From: Cruorifilaria tuberocauda
Lineage: Eukaryota; Nematoda; Chromadorea; Rhabditida; Onchocercidae
NCBI GenBank assembly: GCA_013365365.1
Contig: JABVXU010000016.1
Span: 248,001 to 312,000, forward strand
DNA length: 64,000 nt
Reading direction: 5' to 3'
Part shown: piece after piece, positions 56,932 to 64,000 of the stretch
How positions within the stretch are numbered: position 1 is the stretch's first letter
Layout: each line of letters begins with the position of its first letter
Notes under the pieces: generated by a model
The model's database searches: none
The model's input: the letters and a program-made list of their open reading frames with translations, nothing else
What the model was told of the DNA's origin: nothing
Program-made: the position numbers and the translations under genes

Positions 56932-57406
56932 TAATAAGTTTCTCATCTACCTCTTTACAAAGAGATATTAACTATCCTAGCATTGCATTTTCTCTTTTTA
57001 CCATACAAATAGATCAAGAACACAATTCACTAAAAAGAAATGTAAGTCTGTTATTCCATACGCTGAGTTTGTTTGTTGGACAGTTCTTGAATTAATCTAA
57101 CTATAGAGATCAAAAAACTTACTAAATAAAAAGGTAAAAACCTTGCAGATATGTTTTATCTGATACCCTTGCAAATCAACATCACACACTATTTTAAGAA
57201 ATTTGTAGCGCATTAATCAAGAACTATTAAGTAGTAAGAAAAGTACGAGGTAACATAGTTTGACAAACATGAAGGATCAACTATATAGCATCTCTATTAT
57301 TCTATCTACATAGATTCAAATTAGGTAAATAAAGTTAAATGTTCTCAAAGAAAATTAGCAAGGTTTATCAAGTGCTTTTCGTCATGTTAAATGACATCAA
57401 ACAAGA
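56932..57406. other. Intergenic region between ubiB and pyrE
   Basis: About 475 bases between two convergent genes. The frame at 56,886-57,095 is an off-frame run from ubiB. No gene or clear terminator seen. Confidence 0.5.
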
Positions 57407-58003
57407 TTATTTTGTTAGATACTCTCTGCTTCCTGGCTTAGTTATTGGTAGTTGCTTTAATTCTTCAGGAACCTCCAGTTCACTATAGTTCCTGATATTT
57501 AATTCTAGCAAGGATATAATAGGAAATGGTAATTGCACTTCAATATTTCTCTTGATTATAGAAGCTTCAGCAACAACTTCACCTCCCATATTTTTTGCAC
57601 ATTCTACAGCTTCAAGCGAAGACTTACCAGTAGTTACCACATCTTCAACTAATAATAGTTTTTCACCTCGTTTAATTTCAAATCCACGGCGTAATTCAAA
57701 CTTGCCATTAACACGTTCACAAAATATTGTCTTGATTCCAAGATGCTTACCAATCTCATAACCAACGATGATCCCACCAATAGCCGGAGACAGCACCAAG
57801 TCCATGGAACTATTTAATTCTTTTTTTATTTTACTTGCTAGTAACCCACAAATTTTCATTGCCATATTTGGATTTTCAAAAATTTTAGCACATTGTATAT
57901 ATATACCACTATGCAGCCCAGAGGATAGGATAAAATGCCCTTGTAGAATTGCCCCAGCTTCTTCAAATTCTCTTATTAATGGATTATCTCTATCTAATGT
58001 CAT
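57407..58003 (-). CDS. pyrE: Orotate phosphoribosyltransferase
   Basis: Joins orotate to PRPP to make OMP in pyrimidine synthesis. The 198 residues show the PRPP loop VEDVVTTGKSS (119-129), the N-terminal FILSSGLHSGIYIQ substrate segment, and ERVNGKFELRRGF. Standalone gene; its partner pyrF is not in the window. Confidence 0.95.
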   Translation of the reverse strand: MTLDRDNPLIREFEEAGAILQGHFILSSGLHSGIYIQCAKIFENPNMAMKICGLLASKIKKELNSSMDLVLSPAIGGIIVGYEIGKHLGIKTIFCERVNGKFELRRGFEIKRGEKLLLVEDVVTTGKSSLEAVECAKNMGGEVVAEASIIKRNIEVQLPFPIISLLELNIRNYSELEVPEELKQLPITKPGSREYLTK

Positions 58004-58740
58004 TTTTAAATTCCACCTGTATTTTTTTGGATAATCATATGTTCATAAAATCCTAAATAACATTTAACTTAGAGATAAACATTCAGTAATCAAAATGAAA
58101 CATGCATATATATCAATTGCGATACAATTGGTAAAATAAAGCTATGCCAATTTTTTTTTGCATATAGCTTATAGTTGCTGATAGCTTTAACATTACTAGG
58201 TAACTTAGAAAAATGCAATACTGATCTGGCACAATCACTTTTATCACTGAATTAGATAATATACCCTTTATATTGCATGATCAGCAGGAAAATCGAAAAT
58301 GTTTGGATATGAAATACATAAATATGGATGCAAGTAAATACTATAAGAAGTATAAGAATCAACCGTCATCTTTCTAGTTCATGCAGAGAACATTTGATGT
58401 AGCTCTACCTATCTTTTTATAAGCTCACTAATAAAAAAGTAATTATACTTTATTATTATATTATTAACTTCTCCTTTTATAAAGAGACTCTCAAAATTTG
58501 AAGAGATAACTGACTTTAAGCATATAAGGTAGAAAAATTACAGTTAAGCTTTGTCAAGCTGAGTAAGTTGATAAATATGTCACTCAAGTATCTTTGTCGC
58601 CTAAGTATAACTTAATTATTTTAATGTAAACAAAAAGTAGTCTCCACAAGAGATATAGAAAAGCACTACAAATTTATACATAAAGCAGGCTTCAAGATGA
58701 CTTACATGCGATTTTACTATTTTTGTAGCAATACACTAAA
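58004..58740. other. Gene-poor region, possible gene relic
   Basis: No intact gene. A plus-strand open stretch at about 58,216-58,377 (contains FITELDNIPFILHDQQENRK) is coding-like but has no start or motif; it may be a relic. The rest is AT-rich spacer and probably includes the pyrE promoter. Confidence 0.4.
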
Positions 58741-60255
58741 CTAAAGGACTAATTTTTCTGGATTTACACACAATTCTATTAGCAGTTTTGTAACTATGAT
58801 TGCAGAAAACATCGAGCATAAAACTCCTATTGATAGGGTAACAGAAAAGCCTCTAATCGCTCCTCTACCAATAATAAACATTATTCCAGCAGCAATTAGT
58901 GTTGTTATATTTGAATCAAGAATTGTTTTTATTGCACCTTTGAAGCCTTCTTCAATGGCACGAATTGTTCTTTTTCCTGACCTTATTTCCTCACGAATGC
59001 GCTCGAATATCAAAACATTTGCGTCTACTGACATGCCAACAGTTAGTGCAATCCCAGCAATTCCTGGTAGAGTTAGAGTTGCTTCAAGTAAAGTAAGAAT
59101 TAATAGTATAGAAATCACATTAAAAAGCAGTGCAATAGATGCTAATAAGCCTAATTTACCGTAAACTATAATTATAAAGACGGCAACCGCTATAACAGAG
59201 ATTACTGCTGCTATTTTCCCTGCTTTTATTGACTCTTCTCCAAGAATTGGACCAATGTTTTTCTCCTCTATTATTTTAAGTGGTGCTGGTAGTGCTCCAG
59301 ATTTTAAAAGTATTGCAAGCTCACTTGCTTGCTTCTCAGTGAAATTACCACTAATTTCTCCTTCGCCATTTAGGATGGGTTCACGTATTATTGGCATAGC
59401 TAAGACCGTGTTATCTAAAATGATTGCAAAGGGCTTTCCTACATTTTCTTTAGTAGTTTTTGCAAATCTTTTACTTGCTATACTATCAAATTTAAAGTGT
59501 ACTGTTGGTTTACCCAAGTGGTTAAATCTAACTGACGAATTCACCAACGAAGTACCACTCATTTCAGTTTTTCGAAATACGGGATAAGAGCTACCCCAAT
59601 GGTCTTTAAGTATCACTGTAGTTTCATGATCTATATCTCTCATCTTAGCTACGTTAGTGTTTGCCAAATGGAAGGATAGCTTAGCAGTTTTACCAAGTAA
59701 AGATTTTATTTGCTCAATGTCTTCTATACCAGGCACTTGAACTAATATCTTGTTTCGTCCTTGTTTTTGGATCCTTACTTCTTTAGTACCAAGTTTATCT
59801 AAGCGTCTCTGTAGATTATTCATTGATTCCGAAATTACTTTATTGGTTAGATAATTTTTGTAATAAGGTTTATATGAGATGAAAATTAAGGTATCTTTTT
59901 TATTTAAGTCTAAGTTTGAGTTCATCTTGTGAATTAATATAGAAGTTCTTTTATAGTCATCAGCATTAGCCAAAGTTATAACTACTTGCTTATCACTTTG
60001 TACACTGGATTCAATGTCTCTTGTTAGCAGACTTTCTTTTATCTCATCTGCTAGTGTACTCAATCTTTCTTTGAAGTAGGAATTCAAGTCTACATCAAAA
60101 AGTAGAGACGATCCACCCTTCAAATCAAGTCCCAAGTTGATTTTCTTTTTCGAAATAAAAACCCTATTATCAAATGAATTTGGTAATATTACATATAAAG
60201 CAAACAAGAAAACAGACAGCACTAAGAAAGACTTAATTATAAGCCAATTACACAT
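58741..60255 (-). CDS. secD: Protein translocase subunit SecD
   Basis: Inner-membrane helper of the Sec translocon; with SecF it uses the proton gradient to complete export. The 504 residues have one N-terminal helix, LGLDLKGGSSLLFDV at about 42-56 (the D1 motif), a large periplasmic domain, and five C-terminal helices containing GMSVDANVLIFERIREE. Family length is normal. secF is not adjacent. The gene is divergent from hemC, with 66 bases between the starts. Confidence 0.96.
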   Translation of the reverse strand: MCNWLIIKSFLVLSVFLFALYVILPNSFDNRVFISKKKINLGLDLKGGSSLLFDVDLNSYFKERLSTLADEIKESLLTRDIESSVQSDKQVVITLANADDYKRTSILIHKMNSNLDLNKKDTLIFISYKPYYKNYLTNKVISESMNNLQRRLDKLGTKEVRIQKQGRNKILVQVPGIEDIEQIKSLLGKTAKLSFHLANTNVAKMRDIDHETTVILKDHWGSSYPVFRKTEMSGTSLVNSSVRFNHLGKPTVHFKFDSIASKRFAKTTKENVGKPFAIILDNTVLAMPIIREPILNGEGEISGNFTEKQASELAILLKSGALPAPLKIIEEKNIGPILGEESIKAGKIAAVISVIAVAVFIIIVYGKLGLLASIALLFNVISILLILTLLEATLTLPGIAGIALTVGMSVDANVLIFERIREEIRSGKRTIRAIEEGFKGAIKTILDSNITTLIAAGIMFIIGRGAIRGFSVTLSIGVLCSMFSAIIVTKLLIELCVNPEKLVL

Positions 60256-60321
60256 AAGTTGTAAGTATAAAACATTGATTATAGACTAATTGTGTAAACT
60301 ATTTAAGTTAAAACTTAATAT

Positions 60322-61200
60322 ATGTTAGTTAAAATAGGTACCAGAGAAAGCAAACTTGCCATCATTCAGGCTTTAGAAGTAAAACAGAAATTGATCAGCT
60401 CTTTTTCTGATTTATCTATCAAAATAGTTAAGATAAGGACTTCAGGTGACAAATATACTGATGTAAACCTTGCAAAAATAGGAGGTAAAGGATTATTCCT
60501 CAAGGAAATTGAAATTGAACTCCTTAAGAAGAATATAGATATGGCAGTGCATTCAGTAAAAGATGTTCCAGCATTTTTCTCGAAAGACTTAGTAATTCCT
60601 TGCACCTTAGAGAGACTAAGTTCATACGATGCATTTATTTCTAATAAACATAGCAGCCTTGAAGCTTTGCCGCAGCAGGCTACGATTGCGACTTCTTCAA
60701 TAAGAAGAAAAGTCCAATTGCTAAATTTCAGACCAGATTTAAATATAGTACCGTTACGTGGAAATGTAATAACTAGGCTGCAAAACCATAGTTTTGATGG
60801 AATGATTCTAGCTGAAGCTGGTTTGATAAGATTAAAAAAACGTTTCTTAGTTACAGAGGTATTGCTACCAAAAACTATGTTAAGTGCAGTAGGACAAGGA
60901 GCAATTTGCATACAATGTCGGAAAAATGATGTAAAAATCATTAACCTTTTAGAAAAAATTAATGACAGTAGATCTTATATAAGAATAAAGTCAGAACGCA
61001 GTTTTATGAAGACAGTAAATGGCTCATGCTTTACACCACTCGCAGCTTTAGCAGAATATACAAGCGAAAACTTGCTACATCTTTATTGTATGCTAGCAGA
61101 TGAAAAAGATATATACTTTACTGAGCGTACTTCGTTCGCAGAAGATGCAGAAAAAATCGGTGTAGATGCAGGGTTTGAGTTAAAATCAAGATGCTTATGA
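60322..61200 (+). CDS. hemC: Hydroxymethylbilane synthase (porphobilinogen deaminase)
   Basis: Polymerises four porphobilinogens to hydroxymethylbilane. The 292 residues contain GTRESKLA, the catalytic Asp81 in AVHSVKDVP, the Arg-rich SSIRRK and PLRGNV loops, GQGAICIQ, and the cofactor-binding Cys236 in NGSCFTP, so the dipyrromethane anchor is present. The stop overlaps murB by four bases if murB starts at 61,197. Confidence 0.95.
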   Translation: MLVKIGTRESKLAIIQALEVKQKLISSFSDLSIKIVKIRTSGDKYTDVNLAKIGGKGLFLKEIEIELLKKNIDMAVHSVKDVPAFFSKDLVIPCTLERLSSYDAFISNKHSSLEALPQQATIATSSIRRKVQLLNFRPDLNIVPLRGNVITRLQNHSFDGMILAEAGLIRLKKRFLVTEVLLPKTMLSAVGQGAICIQCRKNDVKIINLLEKINDSRSYIRIKSERSFMKTVNGSCFTPLAALAEYTSENLLHLYCMLADEKDIYFTERTSFAEDAEKIGVDAGFELKSRCL

Positions 61201-62075
61201 GCTTACCCAAAATACGTGGGATTTATCGATATAACGCTTCAATGTCTAAAATAACATGGTTAAACGTTGGCGGGCAAGCTGATGTATTATTCAAACCAAA
61301 TGATATTGAAGATTTAACATGCTTGATTAAGAAGACTGAATCGCTAATTAATGTTATCGGTGCAACATCAAATATAATAGTACGGGATAATGGTATTCGA
61401 GGGATAACAGTAAAATTGGGTAAGGGATTCAGATATATTAGGTTCATAGGAAATAATTCTATCGTTGCTGGTGGTGCTGTATTACTCAAAGATCTAGCTT
61501 ACTTTGCTAGTGAGCGACAAATCAGCGGACTAGAGTTTTTAGTTGGAATTCCAGGAACAGTTGGTGGTGGAATAGAAATGAACGCAGGTGCTTATGGCAG
61601 AGATATTGCAAGCATCATACAGTCCATAAAAGCAGTAAATTTAGAAGATGGAGACTTGTATGAATTCTCAAGCGAAAAGATGGGTTATATTTACCGCGGA
61701 CATAGCTTGAATGGACGATGGATTTTTGTCGAGGCTGAGTTTAAAGGTATAGGTTCAGAGCGCAAGATCATACTCAAAAAACTAAAGAAAATTATCTATG
61801 AAAAAAATAAAAGCCAGCCAACAGGAAAAACTGCTGGATGCTTGTTTAAAAATCCAAAAAACTTCCAAGCATGGAAATTGATTGATGAGTCTGGTTGCCG
61901 AGGATTAAATAATGGAGGAGCTAAAATCTCTAAGAAGCACTGCAATTTTCTGATCAATTGTAATAATGCAACTTCGTTTGAACTAGAAACCCTTGGCAAC
62001 ATAGTAAAAGACAAAGTAAAAGATAAGTTTAACGTCGAGCTTGAATGGGAAATAAGAGTTTTAGGCAGTTATTAG
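61191..62075 (+). CDS. murB: UDP-N-acetylenolpyruvoylglucosamine reductase
   Basis: FAD enzyme making UDP-MurNAc for peptidoglycan or lipid II. The start may be 61,191 or, more naturally, 61,197 (ATGA overlap with hemC). Seen: TWLNVGGQADVLF at the N end, GATSNIIV, the FAD-binding GLEFLVGIPGTVGGGIEMNAGAYG, and SKKHCNFLIN. The catalytic acid position, normally Ser in GSxFKNP, is Cys217 (AGCLFKNP, counted from 61,191). Wolbachia make lipid II without a full cell wall, and the gene is otherwise intact. Confidence 0.93.
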   Translation: MLMSLPKIRGIYRYNASMSKITWLNVGGQADVLFKPNDIEDLTCLIKKTESLINVIGATSNIIVRDNGIRGITVKLGKGFRYIRFIGNNSIVAGGAVLLKDLAYFASERQISGLEFLVGIPGTVGGGIEMNAGAYGRDIASIIQSIKAVNLEDGDLYEFSSEKMGYIYRGHSLNGRWIFVEAEFKGIGSERKIILKKLKKIIYEKNKSQPTGKTAGCLFKNPKNFQAWKLIDESGCRGLNNGGAKISKKHCNFLINCNNATSFELETLGNIVKDKVKDKFNVELEWEIRVLGSY

Positions 62076-62427
62076 ACGGTTTTTAGTTACCATACTTCTT
62101 AAGTACTAAGGATTGTTATTATAATTTCATGGTATCACTTCTGAATTTATTAGATTAATCTATCTTCATAAAAAATTGTGTATGTATCTAAGAGTCAATA
62201 TCTTTATAATAGCTCTACTTCCTAACTACATGATTTGATTGGCTCATTAATTTTCTTACTTAGATAGGTATACAAGTATAGCTATGCCTTTCGAAGGCTA
62301 GAAGCGTGACAAAATTATTCCAAATCATTTATAAGCTATTATTCATTACAAAATTGGTAAAGATTCAGGTTTACTTAAAGGCCGTTAGTTGTTATTTTAA
62401 GGAAAATAATACTTATTATGAAACCAT
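62076..62427. other. Intergenic region after murB
   Basis: About 350 bases; no gene or clear terminator. It probably holds the promoter of the following gene, since the run AAGGAAAA near 62,399 is too far from the ATG to be its ribosome-binding site. Confidence 0.4.
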
Positions 62428-63066
62428 ATGCCTAAGGCTTTTTTTAAGGTTCAGTTTGCACTGATGTTTTTAATTTCTACCTTTCTTATTGGATACAGTG
62501 CTGAAACTAAATCTAAGTTAAAACTTAGTGAGAAATACAAACCTCCAGGTAATCCTGGTGGTGTGAACTTTTATGAAGATGAAGATTTTGCTGAGTCTTA
62601 TAAGTTATATAAGAAGCGTAGAGAAATTCTGAAGAAGAAAAAATTGCAAAGTATGATTAATACCAATACAAGTAAGGAGAATTTAGCTAAAAAATTAGAG
62701 AAAAAAAAAGTTAACCTCCTTAATCTTAATAGGGAGGTAAGCAATTTAGAAACCTGTATATGTGACGATGGAAAGGATGCTATGGTAAACCAATATGGTA
62801 TTAATATTGCACGTCTAAAAGGGGCCATATTTATAGACCAAGAGGAGGTTTACAGACATGTAAGTGAGCAGCAAGAGAATAAACATCAAGAGAAGGAGAA
62901 GGTTAAGGAAGTACAAGAAAAAACATCATCCATAAATGTCACTAAAAAAAACATACCAGTAAAGAAAACTTGTTTACATAAGTCTATTACTCATCCCTAT
63001 AATGGGATACAACATAAACCAAGTAGCTTAAATTCTTCTGAGGACATATGTGATATGTCAGAATAG
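62428..63066 (+). CDS. Uncharacterised exported or periplasmic protein
   Basis: Not recognised. The 212 residues begin with a signal-like hydrophobic stretch (about 8-24, cut near GYSA). The rest is highly charged: a KxxPPGNPGG segment, then Lys/Glu-rich helical sequence ([34 protein letters not shown]) likely to form a coiled coil, and a Lys/Gln-rich tail. Four Cys residues are spread over the mature part. It lies 10 bases before ispG in the same direction and may be co-transcribed with it. Confidence 0.72.
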   Translation: MPKAFFKVQFALMFLISTFLIGYSAETKSKLKLSEKYKPPGNPGGVNFYEDEDFAESYKLYKKRREILKKKKLQSMINTNTSKENLAKKLEKKKVNLLNLNREVSNLETCICDDGKDAMVNQYGINIARLKGAIFIDQEEVYRHVSEQQENKHQEKEKVKEVQEKTSSINVTKKNIPVKKTCLHKSITHPYNGIQHKPSSLNSSEDICDMSE

Positions 63067-63076
63067 ATTTAAAGAT

Positions 63077-64000
63077 ATGCTGAATACAGGTCCATTGGAT
63101 GAATTATATAAATCTTCTCGGCACAAGACTCATGTTGTAAAAGTTGGACAAGTAAAAATAGGTGGGAATAATCCTATAGCTGTGCAATCTATGGCACTTG
63201 GTGTATATATAGACCCTAACAATATAAAAAAAAGTGCTAAGCAATACGCAAAAGAAATAATAGAACTAGCATGTGCTGGTTCAGAGCTGGTACGAATCTC
63301 CTTAAATTCGGAGGAAGTAGCAAGAGCGATACCTTATATAGTAGAAGAGATAAATAAGGAAGGTTTTGATGGTAAAATACTAGTAGGTTGCGGGCAATAT
63401 GAGCTAGACAAGTTAATTCAAAATTATCCAAGCAACATCAAAATGCTAGGCAAAATCAGGATAAACCCAGGTAATATAGGTTTTGGTAATAAACGTGATA
63501 AGAAATTTGAGAGAGTTATAGAATATGCAGTTAAGTATGATCTTCCTGTCAGGATCGGAGTAAATTGGGGCAGCCTTGATAGATATCTTATACAAAAACT
63601 GATGGATGAAAACTTTTTATCTATTAACCCAAAATCACCTGATATTATATTACGTAATGCACTTACAATGTCGGCCCTTAATAGTGCAGAAAAGGCTGAA
63701 GAAATTGGACTCAACTCAGATAAAATAATTATCTCTTGCAAAGTAAGCAAAGTACAAGATCTAATTTTAATTTATACAGCCCTTGCACGGTCTTCTAATT
63801 ATGCTTTACACTTAGGCTTAACGGAAGCTGGCATGGGCAATAAGGGCATAGTAAGCACTACGGCAGGGCTTACTTACTTACTACAAAATGGAATTGGAGA
63901 TACGATACGTGCTTCTTTAACTCAACGTCCAGGTGAATCACGAACTAATGAGGTGATGTTATGCCAAGAAATATTGCAGTCCATAGGATTGCGTTACTTT
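63077..64000 (+). CDS. ispG: 4-hydroxy-3-methylbut-2-enyl diphosphate synthase, 3'-truncated by window end
   Basis: Iron-sulphur enzyme of the MEP isoprenoid pathway (GcpE). The ATG at 63,077 gives an open frame of 308 codons running to the last base; the C-terminal part with the [4Fe-4S] cysteines lies outside. Visible: [19 protein letters not shown] at the N end, [58 protein letters not shown] and [15 protein letters not shown], all matching the family's TIM barrel. It follows the secreted unknown by 10 bases. Confidence 0.95.
   Translation, partial: MLNTGPLDELYKSSRHKTHVVKVGQVKIGGNNPIAVQSMALGVYIDPNNIKKSAKQYAKEIIELACAGSELVRISLNSEEVARAIPYIVEEINKEGFDGKILVGCGQYELDKLIQNYPSNIKMLGKIRINPGNIGFGNKRDKKFERVIEYAVKYDLPVRIGVNWGSLDRYLIQKLMDENFLSINPKSPDIILRNALTMSALNSAEKAEEIGLNSDKIIISCKVSKVQDLILIYTALARSSNYALHLGLTEAGMGNKGIVSTTAGLTYLLQNGIGDTIRASLTQRPGESRTNEVMLCQEILQSIGLRYF

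Overview
The window holds two unrelated DNAs. Bases 1 to about 25,680 are AT-rich, intron-rich nematode nuclear DNA. Bases from about 25,700 to the end are a compact bacterial chromosome segment that reads as Wolbachia (Rickettsiales). The pairing of a nematode gene with Wolbachia points to a filarial nematode host; this is inference, since no marker here names the species. The two parts meet at an 18-base A run at 25,680-25,697.

Nematode part: one large gene on the minus strand. Its first 12 coding exons can be read from a signal-peptide exon at 20,417 down to an exon ending at 745; the rest lies beyond the left edge. The encoded protein starts with a secretion signal, five LDL-receptor class A modules, a cysteine-rich link and then EGF-like modules, nearly all bounded by phase 1 introns. 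This order fits a MUA-3/MUP-4-type apical epidermal attachment protein. The first intron is about 10 kb. The rest of this part is introns and a roughly 5 kb upstream region with low-complexity tracts and no supported gene.

Bacterial part: groES-groEL, tRNA-Gln, cutA, an uncharacterised membrane protein, the hflK-hflC-degP operon (membrane proteostasis), three uncharacterised minus-strand genes, xthA and hemD, tRNA-Leu, tldD, a frameshifted uncharacterised gene, a polA gene reduced to its nuclease half with a decayed polymerase domain, about 1.5 kb of decayed coding DNA, hslV-hslU, gshA-like, two membrane proteins flanking hemH, ndk, znuA/znuC divergent, ubiB, pyrE, secD, hemC-murB, a secreted unknown and ispG running off the right edge.

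Together the bacterial genes cover protein quality control (GroESL, HflKC, DegP, HslUV), tetrapyrrole synthesis (HemC, HemD, HemH), pyrimidine and nucleotide supply (PyrE, Ndk), isoprenoid and quinone work (IspG, UbiB), cell-wall precursor synthesis (MurB), zinc uptake and Sec export. The low gene density and several broken genes fit ongoing genome reduction. No CRISPR array, rRNA, intact transposon or virus was seen.
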